Source: Pseudomonas akapageensis
GTDB lineage: Bacteria; Pseudomonadota; Gammaproteobacteria; Pseudomonadales; Pseudomonadaceae
Assembly: GCF_011355085.1 (NCBI RefSeq)
Contig: NZ_VXCP01000026.1
Location: 37,097-101,096, forward strand
DNA length: 64,000 nucleotides
Direction: 5' to 3'
Shown here: piece after piece, positions 56,740 through 64,000 of the stretch
How the letters are laid out: each line of letters begins with the position of its first letter
Position numbering within the stretch: the stretch's first letter is position 1
Notes under the pieces: generated by a model
Database searches by the model: none
Seen by the model: only the letters and a program-made list of their open reading frames with translations
What the model was told of the DNA's origin: nothing
Made by a program: the position numbers and the translations under genes

Positions 56740-59037
56740 ATGCTCCATCGCTTCCTTGCCAGCGCCTTCGCACTGCTTGTTTGCAGTTCGGCGCTTGGGC
56801 AAGCCCCTCTTGCAAGTCCCGCTATTTCCTATACCCGGGATATTCAACCGATCCTGACGGAGAAGTGCGTAGCCTGCCATGCCTGCAACGACGCCGCCTG
56901 CCAGCTCAACCTGGGCAGCGGCGAAGGCGCGGCGCGAGGTGCTTCGAAAATCCCGGTGTATGACGGCGGTCGCAGTGTGGCCGAGGCGCCGACCCGGTTG
57001 TTCTACGACGCCCACGGCAGCGCCGCCTGGCGTCAAAAGGGTTTCTACTCGGTGCTCGACGCCCAAGGCAGCCAGGCGGCCCTGATGGCGCGCATGCTCG
57101 AGCTGGGCCATACCACCCCCGTGCAACCCAATGCCAAGCTGCCCGAAGAGATCGTGCTGGGGCTGAACCGCAACAATACCTGCCCGCTACCGGTTGAGTT
57201 CGAGGGGTATGCCAGGTCGCATCCCAAAGAGGGCATGCCCCTGGCCGTCACCGGCCTGACCGATGGCCAGTATCAGACCCTGCAACGTTGGCTGGCCGCC
57301 GGTGCTCCGGTCGATCAGAACGCCATCATGCCCAGCGCCAAAGAGGCCGCGCAGATCAGCGAGTGGGAAGCCTTGTTCAATCGCCCGGGCTCCACCGAGG
57401 CGCTGGTGGCGCGCTGGTTGTACGAGCATCTGTTCCTGGCGCACATCTATTTCAGCGGGGGAGAGCCGGGGCACTACTTCCAGTGGGTTCGCTCGCGCAC
57501 GCCCAGCGGCCAGCCGATCGACCTGATCGCCAGCCGCCGGCCCAATGACGAGCCGGGCACGGTGTTCTATTACCGCTTGATGCCGGTGCAGGGCGTGATC
57601 GTGCACAAGACCCACATCACGTACCCCATGGGGCCGAACAAGCTCAAGCGCGTGGAGCAACTGTTCTATAGCGGCAACTGGCATGCCAGCGCATTGCCGG
57701 GGTACGGTCCGCGCCATCGGGCTAACCCGTTCGAAACCTTCGAGGCGATTCCGGCGGTTGCGCGATACCAGTTCATGCTCGATAACGCCGAGTATTTCGT
57801 GCGCACCTTCATTCGCGGGCCGGTGTGTCGTGGCCAGATTGCCACCGATGTCATCCGCGACAACTTCTGGGCGCTGTTCCAGGAACCGGCCCATGATCGC
57901 TACATCACCGATGCCCACTACCGGGGCCAGGCCACGCCATTGCTGGCCATGCCCGGGCAGATCGATAATGTCGGCAGCGTACTGACCCTGTGGCATGAGT
58001 ACCGCGACAAGCGCAACGACTATGAAATCCTGCGCCGCGAAGCTTATGCCCAGATGCCGCCGCCGAGCTGGTCGGCCCTCTGGGCCGGCAACGACAACGC
58101 CTTGCTGACGATCTTCCGGCATTTTGACAGTGCATCGGTGAGCAAGGGGCTGGTGGGCGACGTGCCGAAGACGATGTGGCTGTTCGACTACCCGTTGTTC
58201 GAGCGCACCTATTATCAGTTGGCCGTCAACTTCGACGTGTTCGGCAACGTCTCGCACCAGGCACAGACGCGCTTGTATTTCGACCTGATCCGCAATGGCG
58301 CCGAGGTCAACTTCCTGCGCCTGATGCCGGCCGATCAGCGCAGCCGGATCCTCGGCGACTGGTATCAGAACAGCGGCAAGATCAAGATGTGGATGGACTA
58401 TGAAAGCATCGATACCGACACGCCCACTGGCCTGAAGCTCGACCCGAACGACCCCAAGCGCGATTTCGCGCTCAAACTCATCGAGCGTGCCGGCACCCTC
58501 AACGCCAGGCCCGACCCGATCAACCGCTGCCAGGGGGCTTATTGCTCGCGGCCCGGTATTGGCGAGGAGTTCCGGGATGTGGAGCAGGCGCTCAGCCGCC
58601 TGGCTTCACGCCCGGCTGCCGGACTCAAGGTCATCGACCAATTGCCGGAGGCAAACATGCTGCGCATCGAAGGCAGTAACGGCAAGCGCGTGGTCTACAG
58701 CTTGCTGCGCAACCGGGCCCACAGTAACGTGGCATTCATGCTCGGTGAGGCCTATCGCTATCAGCCGGGGCTCGATACCTTGACCATTTACCCCGGGGTG
58801 ATGAGCAGCTATCCGAATTTCATGTTCAATATCCCTGCCAGCGATGTGCCGGAGTTCGTCGAGGACATGGAACTGGCCAAGACCCCGGAAAACTTCGAGC
58901 GCATCGTCATGCGCTGGGGCGTGCGTCGCAGTCATCCGCAGTTCTGGCAGTATTTCCATGACTTGAACAGCTACATTCGTGAAACCGAGCCGGTGGAGGC
59001 GGGCGTGCTGGACATGAATCGCTATGAAAACCTTTGA
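56740..59037 (+). CDS. cti: Fatty acid cis/trans isomerase
   Basis: A 765-residue periplasmic enzyme that converts cis- to trans-unsaturated fatty acids in membrane phospholipids, a fast response to solvents and heat typical of Pseudomonas. A signal peptide (residues ~1-22, MLHRFLASAFALLVCSSALG) is followed by the haem-binding motif C43-VA-C46-H47 (CVACH). The long C-terminal region (GHYFQWVRSRTPSGQPIDLIASRRP) matches the family. It is divergent from metH, as in P. putida. The intergenic gap of about 150 bases holds no other gene. Confidence 0.95.
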   Translation: MLHRFLASAFALLVCSSALGQAPLASPAISYTRDIQPILTEKCVACHACNDAACQLNLGSGEGAARGASKIPVYDGGRSVAEAPTRLFYDAHGSAAWRQKGFYSVLDAQGSQAALMARMLELGHTTPVQPNAKLPEEIVLGLNRNNTCPLPVEFEGYARSHPKEGMPLAVTGLTDGQYQTLQRWLAAGAPVDQNAIMPSAKEAAQISEWEALFNRPGSTEALVARWLYEHLFLAHIYFSGGEPGHYFQWVRSRTPSGQPIDLIASRRPNDEPGTVFYYRLMPVQGVIVHKTHITYPMGPNKLKRVEQLFYSGNWHASALPGYGPRHRANPFETFEAIPAVARYQFMLDNAEYFVRTFIRGPVCRGQIATDVIRDNFWALFQEPAHDRYITDAHYRGQATPLLAMPGQIDNVGSVLTLWHEYRDKRNDYEILRREAYAQMPPPSWSALWAGNDNALLTIFRHFDSASVSKGLVGDVPKTMWLFDYPLFERTYYQLAVNFDVFGNVSHQAQTRLYFDLIRNGAEVNFLRLMPADQRSRILGDWYQNSGKIKMWMDYESIDTDTPTGLKLDPNDPKRDFALKLIERAGTLNARPDPINRCQGAYCSRPGIGEEFRDVEQALSRLASRPAAGLKVIDQLPEANMLRIEGSNGKRVVYSLLRNRAHSNVAFMLGEAYRYQPGLDTLTIYPGVMSSYPNFMFNIPASDVPEFVEDMELAKTPENFERIVMRWGVRRSHPQFWQYFHDLNSYIRETEPVEAGVLDMNRYENL

Positions 59038-59043
59038 CTCCAA

Positions 59044-59140
59044 CTCGTTCCCACGCTCTGCGTGGGAATGCTTTACCAGACGCTCCAGCGTCGACGCAGA
59101 GCGTCTCAGGATGCATTCCCACGCAGAGCGTGGGAACGAG
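59044..59140. repeat. REPIN-like element, two GTTCCCACGC hairpins in opposition
   Basis: It starts CTCGTTCCCACGCTCTGCG and ends with the inverted GCAGAGCGTGGGAACGAG. The core CAGACGCTCCAGCGTCGACG corresponds to the centre of the 36.1 kb element, with small differences. It lies just after the cti stop codon. Confidence 0.88.
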
Positions 59141-59231
59141 GAGCGGTCTGTCAATATCCCGACAAAAACACTAGGACTTTTTCGAGCGCCCCGTTTGGCG
59201 TAAACTGCCCGCAAGTCTGTGAGGAACTTCC

Positions 59232-59816
59232 ATGAGCGCCATTACTATTACCGACGCCGCGCACGATTATCTGGCTGATCTGCTCTCCAAGCAGAACACC
59301 CCGGGCATTGGCATACGCGTATTCATCACCCAGCCTGGCACCCAGTATGCCGAGACCTGCATTGCCTACTGCAAGCCGGGCGAAGAAAAGCCCGAAGACA
59401 CCGCGCTGGGGCTGAAAAGCTTCACCGCCTGGATCGACGGCGTCAGCGAAGCGTTTCTCGAAGACGCGGTCGTCGACTACGCCACCGATCGTATGGGTGG
59501 GCAACTGACCATCAAGGCACCGAATGCAAAAGTGCCGATGGTCAATGCCGACAGCCCGATCAACGAGCGCATCAATTACTACCTGCAAACCGAGATCAAC
59601 CCGGGGCTGGCCAGCCACGGCGGTCAGGTGAGCCTGATCGAAGTGGTCGAAGACGGCATTGCCGTATTGCAGTTCGGCGGTGGTTGCCAGGGCTGCGGCC
59701 AGGCCGACGTGACCCTGAAGGAAGGCATCGAGCGCACCTTGCTCGAACGCATCCCCGAGCTCAAGGGCGTGCGTGACGTGACCGACCACTCGCAGAAAGA
59801 AAACGCCTATTACTAA
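59232..59816 (+). CDS. nfuA: Fe-S biogenesis protein NfuA
   Basis: A 194-residue carrier that holds a [4Fe-4S] cluster between two monomers and delivers it to target enzymes. A degenerate A-type domain (about 1-100, with ISVITI-like beta start SAITITDAAHDYLADLLSKQ) is followed by the Nfu domain whose ligands are C152 and C155 (GGGCQGCGQ). E. coli NfuA has the same pair at 149 and 152. GAGGAAC stands seven bases before the ATG. It lies behind cti and the REPIN. Confidence 0.96.
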   Translation: MSAITITDAAHDYLADLLSKQNTPGIGIRVFITQPGTQYAETCIAYCKPGEEKPEDTALGLKSFTAWIDGVSEAFLEDAVVDYATDRMGGQLTIKAPNAKVPMVNADSPINERINYYLQTEINPGLASHGGQVSLIEVVEDGIAVLQFGGGCQGCGQADVTLKEGIERTLLERIPELKGVRDVTDHSQKENAYY

Positions 59817-59833
59817 GGCGTTCGCTGCAGATA

Positions 59834-59867
59834 GAAAAAACGGCGCCCCGTGAGCGCCGTTTTTTTA
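59834..59867. terminator. Rho-independent terminator after nfuA
   Basis: ACGGCGC-cccgtga-GCGCCGT with an A-run before it and TTTTTTT after it; it works for nfuA and possibly for the converging DUF1272 gene. Confidence 0.85.
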
Positions 59868-59889
59868 TCCTGAGCTTATTTTTACGAAC

Positions 59890-60141
59890 TCAGGCCGAGG
59901 TCCGGGCGCAGCCTTGTGCCTTGACGATGCGCAGGGTCGAAGCCGGATTTTTCAGCAATGCAGTGCCGACCCGCGGTGGTCGGGGCATCAATTCCCCCGC
60001 ACAATTCGGACAGCGGCCAACCAGCCAGTTCTCGCTGCACTCACGGCAAAAGGTGCATTCGTACGAACAGATAAAAGCATCCTGACTGTCACCCGGCAGA
60101 TCCGCGCCGCAGCATTCGCAAAATGGGCGTAGTTCGAGCAT
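59890..60141 (-). CDS. DUF1272 cysteine-rich protein
   Basis: An 83-residue protein with an obvious zinc-ribbon-like array: CECCGADLP, ICSYECTFCRECSENWLVGRCPNCAGELMPRPPR. This matches DUF1272, a family whose function is not known. It lies 11 bases downstream of the GlxA-type regulator on the same strand, so the two are probably one operon. Confidence 0.9.
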   Translation of the reverse strand: MLELRPFCECCGADLPGDSQDAFICSYECTFCRECSENWLVGRCPNCAGELMPRPPRVGTALLKNPASTLRIVKAQGCARTSA

Positions 60142-60152
60142 GGTCTTCTCCT

Positions 60153-61163
60153 TCATTGCAGCGATGAGTGGCTGCCGAAGCGTTCGGCATAGGCTTGCGG
60201 GCTGACGCCCAGGTTTTTCTGGAAGGTGCGCCGCAGGTTTTCCGGGTGGCCGAAACCACACTGCCGGGCGATGCGCCCGATGGAGGCCTGGCCGCTTTGC
60301 AGCAGCGCCCGAGCGGCTTCCAGGCGCACGCGTTCGATATGCCGGCCGGGCGTGACGCCCACTTCGCTGAGGAACACCCGATATAAGGTACGCGGCGCCA
60401 TCCCGGCCTGGGTGGCGAGGGTCTCCAGTGTCAGGCTTTCATGCAGGTGCGCGGGAATCCATTCCAGCAGGTTGCTCAGGCGTGGCGCACGGCTGGCCTG
60501 GGGTGCCAGGCAGGCACTGAACTGGGTCTGGCCGCCCGGGCGCTTGAGGAACATGACCAGGCGGCGGGCCACGGCCAGGGCCAGCTCACGGCCAAGGTCG
60601 GCCTCGACCAGAGCCAGGGCCAGGTCGATGCCGGCGGTCACCCCCGCCGAAGTGAAAAGATGAGCATTGCCGTTGCGGTTATCGGGGTCATAGGTATGCA
60701 AACGATCTGGTTGCACGTCGATGGCGCTGTAACGGCTCAAGGCTTCGATGTCGTCCCAGTGCGTGGTGGCGATCAGGCCGTCGAGCAAGCCGGCGCTGGC
60801 CAGGATCAGGGCGCCGGAACAGACCGAGCCGAGGCGGCGGATGCGTGGCTGGCTGGCCTGCAGCCATGTACGCAGGGCAATGTTTTCGCATTGGGCGTGC
60901 ATGTTGCTGCCGCCGGGAATCAGCAGGGTATCGAGTTGCCCGGGGTCGATATCACGCCAGGCCTGATCGGCATGCAGGCGCAACCCTGCGGAAGTTGCCA
61001 CGGGGCCTGCGCTGTCGGCCAGAATCAGCAGTTCATAGGCCGCCGGTTGGCCGATTCGCGACAGTTCCACATTGGCGCTGGCAAAGACCTGCATGGGCCC
61101 GGTTACATCCAGGCTCATCACGTCGGGGAAGATCAGGCAGGCAATGCGCCGAAGGGAGTGCAT
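60153..61163 (-). CDS. GlxA-family transcriptional regulator (DJ-1/PfpI + AraC domain)
   Basis: A 336-residue regulator. The N-terminal half (about 1-190) is a DJ-1/PfpI domain; the nucleophile-elbow motif is SVCSGALILASAGLLDG. The C-terminal ~100 residues are an AraC-type double helix-turn-helix (TLETLATQAGMAPRTLYRVF, SIGRIARQCGFGHPENLRRTFQ). It may sense an amide- or carnitine/betaine-like ligand as in relatives, but the ligand is unknown. The ATG is preferred to the GTG two codons upstream because that GTG overlaps the ribosome site. Next to it lies DUF1272. Confidence 0.9.
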   Translation of the reverse strand: MHSLRRIACLIFPDVMSLDVTGPMQVFASANVELSRIGQPAAYELLILADSAGPVATSAGLRLHADQAWRDIDPGQLDTLLIPGGSNMHAQCENIALRTWLQASQPRIRRLGSVCSGALILASAGLLDGLIATTHWDDIEALSRYSAIDVQPDRLHTYDPDNRNGNAHLFTSAGVTAGIDLALALVEADLGRELALAVARRLVMFLKRPGGQTQFSACLAPQASRAPRLSNLLEWIPAHLHESLTLETLATQAGMAPRTLYRVFLSEVGVTPGRHIERVRLEAARALLQSGQASIGRIARQCGFGHPENLRRTFQKNLGVSPQAYAERFGSHSSLQ

Positions 61164-61245
61164 AGACACCTCAAGGTCGTTGAAGTGTCAGTGTGCGTTT
61201 TCAGCGTTATGGCGGCAATGACAATAACCCCACAGATCCTGCCAC

Positions 61246-61992
61246 TCAGGGGCGATACAAGTGGGCGTGGCTGGCGCGGTACAGGGCCGACTCGGAGAAC
61301 GTGTCATTGGCCAGCACCCGGCCGACCAGAATCAGTGCCGTGCGGCGAAAGCCCTTGCCCTGCACCTTGTCGAGAATGTCGTCGAGGGTCCCGGTGACCC
61401 AGTCCTGGTCCGGCCAGGTGGCGCGGTGGACCACGGCGATCGGGCAGTCGCCGCCATAGTGCGGGCGCAGTTCCTCGAGGATTTTCTCGAGGTGCTGGAC
61501 GCCCAGGTGGATGGCCATGGTCGAGCCATGCCGGGCCAGGCTGGCCAGTTCCTCGCCTCTGGGCATTGGCGACTTGTCGGCATAACGGGTCAGGATCACG
61601 CTCTGGGAGATCGCCGGTAGCGTCAACTCGACGCCCAGCAGGGCGGCACTGGCTGCCGTGGCGGTTACGCCGGGGATGATCTGGTAAGGAATATCCAGCT
61701 CGCGCAAATAGCGGATCTGTTCGCCGATGGCGCCGTACAGGCTCGGGTCGCCGGAGTGCACGCGTGCCACGTCCTGGCCTTTTGCGTGGGCGGCCTCGAT
61801 GATTTCGATGATCTGCTGCAAGTGCAATTCGGCGCTGTTGACCAGCACCTTGGCGCAATGGCCTTCAAGCACGGCCGCCGGTACCAGGGAGCCGGCGTAA
61901 ATGATCACCGGGCAAGTGCGAATCAACCGTTGGCCCTTGACCGTGATCAACTCGGGGTCACCGGGGCCAGCGCCGATAAAGAAGACCGTCAT
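61246..61992 (-). CDS. cobM: Precorrin-4 C11-methyltransferase
   Basis: A 248-residue SAM-dependent tetrapyrrole methyltransferase of the cobalamin pathway. The start MTVFFIGAGPGDPELITVKGQRLI is the SAM-binding region of the family; HSGDPSLYGAIGEQIRYL and PGVTATAASAALLGVELTLP follow. It is the last gene of the cobalt/cobalamin unit after cobE, separated by 77 bases. Its length is the usual ~250. Confidence 0.95.
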   Translation of the reverse strand: MTVFFIGAGPGDPELITVKGQRLIRTCPVIIYAGSLVPAAVLEGHCAKVLVNSAELHLQQIIEIIEAAHAKGQDVARVHSGDPSLYGAIGEQIRYLRELDIPYQIIPGVTATAASAALLGVELTLPAISQSVILTRYADKSPMPRGEELASLARHGSTMAIHLGVQHLEKILEELRPHYGGDCPIAVVHRATWPDQDWVTGTLDDILDKVQGKGFRRTALILVGRVLANDTFSESALYRASHAHLYRP

Positions 61993-62069
61993 GGAAGGTT
62001 CCTGAAAAAAGTCTGGAGACGCGTTGTGCTTGAATAAAATTCAAGTAGCCAGCGCAGGGCAGGGGCGGA

Positions 62070-62480
62070 TTATCGAATATTTTGCCCTGGGGTGGCCAAT
62101 GCCAGGGTGGCATGTGCGGATGTGCGGCGTGGTGCCGTCAGCTCGGCGGGGGGACCACCGAGCTGTTCGGCCAGCGCCAGCGCGGCGCTTTCCGCGACGC
62201 CGAAGCACCCGGTATGGCGATGGGCGAGGGCGGAGCGGTGGCTGAGTCGGGGTTCGAAGCGGGCCAGTTCGGCGGCGCTGAAAAACACCAGGGGCACATG
62301 GAGTTGTGCCGCCAATTCCTGCAATCCGGGCTCATTGCGTTTGAGCTCGATGCTGGCAAGCCCCGTCAGCGCCGAACGCGGCAGGTGGTGTTCCTGCAGC
62401 GTCCGGTCGAGCAGGGCGCCCAGCTCGCTGGCGGGGCAACCCTGTTGACAGCCGAAACCGGCCACGACGGCCTTGTGCAT
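62070..62480 (-). CDS. cobE: Cobalamin biosynthesis protein CobE (CbiG C-terminal type)
   Basis: A 136-residue stand-alone CbiG-C/CobE domain. It begins MHKAVVAGFGCQQGCPASEL, then ASIELKRNEPGLQELAAQL, and closes with VAESAALALAEQLG. The family acts at the precorrin-5 step (acetaldehyde release) or in binding intermediates. Its start codon shares one base with the cbtA stop, indicating coupling. cobM follows. Confidence 0.9.
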   Translation of the reverse strand: MHKAVVAGFGCQQGCPASELGALLDRTLQEHHLPRSALTGLASIELKRNEPGLQELAAQLHVPLVFFSAAELARFEPRLSHRSALAHRHTGCFGVAESAALALAEQLGGPPAELTAPRRTSAHATLALATPGQNIR

Positions 62481-63169
62481 CAGGCCTGGCTTTTACGGCG
62501 GAACAACCAGGCGCTGATCAGGCCCAGGGCAACCCAGAACAAGGCATTGGTCACCAACGAAGCGATCTTGAACTGGGATTCCAGTGCTTCAGGCGCCAGA
62601 CTTTCATGCACTTCGGGCTGTGGTGCGCCGATGACGTGTGGCACCACCAGGATGGCTGCACCCAGAACCTTCAGCAGCCCGTTCTTGCCGAACACGATCA
62701 GTGCCAGGCCCACGGCAGTGGAGGCGGCGGTACCGACCCACCAGGTTTGACGTTGCGCCAGGTCTGCGGCGGCGGTGCCCGGCAGCTCCGGTGGCAGGCC
62801 CAGGGTCGGCGCCAGGCAGAACACGGCAAAGCCGGCCAACCCCCACAACACGCCTTCGGAAGTGCGGCCCGGTGCGCGCAGGGTATAGAGCGCGGCCAGC
62901 ATCAGGGCAAAGCCGACGGCGACCACCAGGTTGCCACCGGTGGTGGACAGCACGCGCTGCCAACCGTCTTCCGGCGACCAGGCTTCGGCGTCGTGGGTGT
63001 GGCCGGCAGCGCCGTCGGCATGTTCGTGGGTTTCGACAGCGGGCGCCACATGTTCATAGGTTTCCGCTTCGAGAATCAGCGGGGCGACCCAGAAGCTTTG
63101 CAGCAGGGTCAGAAACAGGGCCGCGAGCAGGCCGGTGAAGCCGGCGGTACGGGCGATGCGCTTGATCAT
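62480..63169 (-). CDS. cbtA: CbtA family cobalt transporter subunit
   Basis: A 229-residue inner-membrane protein with five to six hydrophobic helices starting MIKRIARTAGFTGLLAALFLTLLQSFW. A His-rich loop (ETHEHADGAAGHTHD) after the first helix is a likely metal-binding site. The family CbtA is found with CbtB under cobalamin control and is predicted to import cobalt. It starts 8 bases after cbtB and joins cobE. A start six codons upstream is less likely. Confidence 0.88.
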   Translation of the reverse strand: MIKRIARTAGFTGLLAALFLTLLQSFWVAPLILEAETYEHVAPAVETHEHADGAAGHTHDAEAWSPEDGWQRVLSTTGGNLVVAVGFALMLAALYTLRAPGRTSEGVLWGLAGFAVFCLAPTLGLPPELPGTAAADLAQRQTWWVGTAASTAVGLALIVFGKNGLLKVLGAAILVVPHVIGAPQPEVHESLAPEALESQFKIASLVTNALFWVALGLISAWLFRRKSQA

Positions 63170-63177
63170 GTCGGTTC

Positions 63178-63363
63178 TCAATGGCACGGGAAGGCTGAGC
63201 TGTGACGGGTGTCATGCGCGGCGTTGTGGACGGCTTCGATGTGCGAGAACCCGGCGAAGTAGACCAGGCAGGCGCCGAGGATGGCGGCGCTGATGGCGAC
63301 GACCAGGCGTTGGGTCTGGGTGGATGTGACGACGCTTGAGTGGCTGGCGGTAGTGATCGGCAT
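63178..63363 (-). CDS. cbtB: CbtB family cobalt transporter subunit
   Basis: A 61-residue protein with a single membrane segment (LVVAISAAILGACLVYFAGF) and a histidine-rich C-terminus (HIEAVHNAAHDTRHSSAFPCH) expected to bind metal. AGAGGGAAG stands seven bases before the ATG. It is the first gene behind the cobalamin riboswitch and partner of CbtA. Confidence 0.9.
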   Translation of the reverse strand: MPITTASHSSVVTSTQTQRLVVAISAAILGACLVYFAGFSHIEAVHNAAHDTRHSSAFPCH

Positions 63364-63406
63364 GGCGCTTCCCTCTGTGGTAATCGAGGCAGGCATGCGC
63401 GAAGAA

Positions 63407-63430
63407 CCCCTGCGTGCAAGCACGCAAGGG
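63407..63430 (-). promoter_or_regulatory. Hairpin in the cbtB leader, possible riboswitch expression platform
   Basis: On the minus strand CCCTTGCGTG and CACGCAGGGG pair around a short loop, with TTCTTC next. It lies between the riboswitch and the cbtB start and may be the part switched by ligand. Confidence 0.5.
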
Positions 63431-63473
63431 TATCAACAGCGCCCGCCCACCGCGGGTTTGTCAGGTCTGTCTT

Positions 63474-63660
63474 GGGCCGGTCTCCGGGCTTGCGAGGGGC
63501 TTGTGCGATGCTCAAGCCTGCAAGAATCGCCTTCCCATGCCGGACTGCTGGCACAGTGGATCTGATTCTTCTCTCGCTTACCGTTGCGGGGGCAGCGCCG
63601 GACTTGTCAGGGAGTGTAGTAGCTCCTGACGCACCGGTTTCCCGTTTCACCCTGTGAAGG
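63474..63660 (-). ncRNA. Cobalamin riboswitch
   Basis: Read on the minus strand, the conserved elements appear in order: GGTGAAACGGGAAACCGGTG, then GCTGCCCCCGCAACGGTAAGC, then CCACTG, GGGAAGGCG and, near the end, AAGCCCGGAGACCGGCC. These are the J and L boxes of the B12 element. It lies in the leader of cbtB-cbtA-cobE-cobM and would turn the operon down when adenosylcobalamin is plentiful. The exact 5' and 3' limits are approximate. Confidence 0.93.
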
Positions 63661-63663
63661 GCA

Positions 63664-64000
63664 CCCAAACGAATCTGCGTAGGAGAGCATGGGGGGGTAG
63701 TGGTCGTCAAATGGCTTTGGGGTTTGTGGGCATATCCGGAATAGGTGTTGTCTGGGCTTATGGTTCCGCCCTTACGGCGGGGCACTTTTTTCAGGCGAAA
63801 AAAAAGTAACCAAAAATTCTCGCCCCGCCGTTGGCCCCTCGCTGCGCTACGGGTCCCCTCCTTACGGCGCTGTTACGCAGGCTCGCGGCCCAGGGGTGCT
63901 GCGCAACCCCACAGCCCGCCACCCCCGCCGCGCCCCGGGGGGCGGCGCACCCCCCCCTTCCCCCCGCCCCCCCCCGGCCCCCCCGCCGGGGCGGGGGGGG
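63664..64000. other. Dispersed-repeat-like end, decaying to C/G homopolymer
   Basis: No gene is seen. GGCACTTTTTTCAGG followed by AAAAAAAAGTAACCAAAA is a sequence often repeated in Pseudomonas genomes. From about 63920 the sequence is almost only C and G runs, ending in GGGGGGGG, which is unlike natural DNA here and typical of a failing assembly edge. Confidence 0.6.

Noticed and set aside
63054..63785. A 243-codon minus-strand frame through the cobalamin riboswitch and cbtB
   Set aside because: It overlaps the riboswitch and the start of two well-supported genes and has the residue composition of a chance frame.

Overview
The window is a gamma-proteobacterial chromosome segment that reads throughout as a Pseudomonas of the fluorescens/putida type. 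Both isocitrate dehydrogenase isozymes are present, the cspD/clpS/clpA-infA-bpt-aat-trxB-ftsK-lolA-rarA-crcB-serS-cysG order is retained, there is an OprD-family porin, a metH-cti-nfuA block, and several classes of Pseudomonas-type REP palindromes. No rRNA, tRNA, CRISPR, insertion sequence or prophage was recognised. Product names rest on recognising protein families by eye; no database search was run.

Layout. 0-0.8 kb: the 5' end of mnmA and a Nudix hydrolase (minus strand). 0.9-5.8 kb: a 1621-residue toxin-like protein (toxin 1). 5.9-9.9 kb: divergent idh and icd. 9.9-15.0 kb: cspD, clpS, clpA, infA, bpt and aat, which bring together most of the bacterial N-degron degradation pathway. 15.0-23.9 kb: trxB, then a tight plus-strand run ftsK-lolA-rarA-crcB-serS-cysG. 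23.9-27.3 kb: small and envelope genes (82-residue hypothetical, cytochrome c, OprD porin, NTF2-like periplasmic protein, 51-residue coiled coil). 27.6-31.9 kb: gnd-zwf-GH15. 31.9-39.3 kb: nhaB, a crotonase, nudC, a TSUP permease and two short minus-strand operons (SDR + aminoglycoside-phosphotransferase-like kinase; histidine phosphatase + SCP2). 39.5-52.3 kb: sohB, then two giant paralogous proteins (toxins 2 and 3) flanking the minus-strand cysI-DUF934 pair. 52.3-59.8 kb: a 37-residue membrane peptide, DUF2970, metH, cti, nfuA. 59.9-63.7 kb: DUF1272, a GlxA-type regulator, and a cobalt/cobalamin operon cbtB-cbtA-cobE-cobM preceded by a cobalamin riboswitch. The last ~300 bases are a dispersed-repeat-like sequence that decays into C/G homopolymer, which looks like a contig edge.

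The most notable content is the set of three very large (1507-1621 residue) dermonecrotic-toxin-like proteins at separate junctions of the core gene order. All three share a long N-terminal body with a hydrophobic hairpin. Toxins 2 and 3 continue into leucine-rich repeats and a C-terminal domain that matches the NEL family of bacterial E3 ubiquitin ligases, including its Cys-x-Asp catalytic motif (C1287 and C1292). Toxin 1 lacks both and ends in a domain I do not recognise. The architecture implies ubiquitin-directed effectors aimed at eukaryotic cells, carried by an organism whose other genes here are ordinary metabolism.

Metabolic links inside the window: CysG makes siroheme, which CysI needs; the cobalt operon feeds cobalamin to MetH; gnd and zwf form the oxidative pentose phosphate step and supply NADPH, as do Icd and Idh; cti and nfuA belong to membrane and Fe-S stress adaptation.
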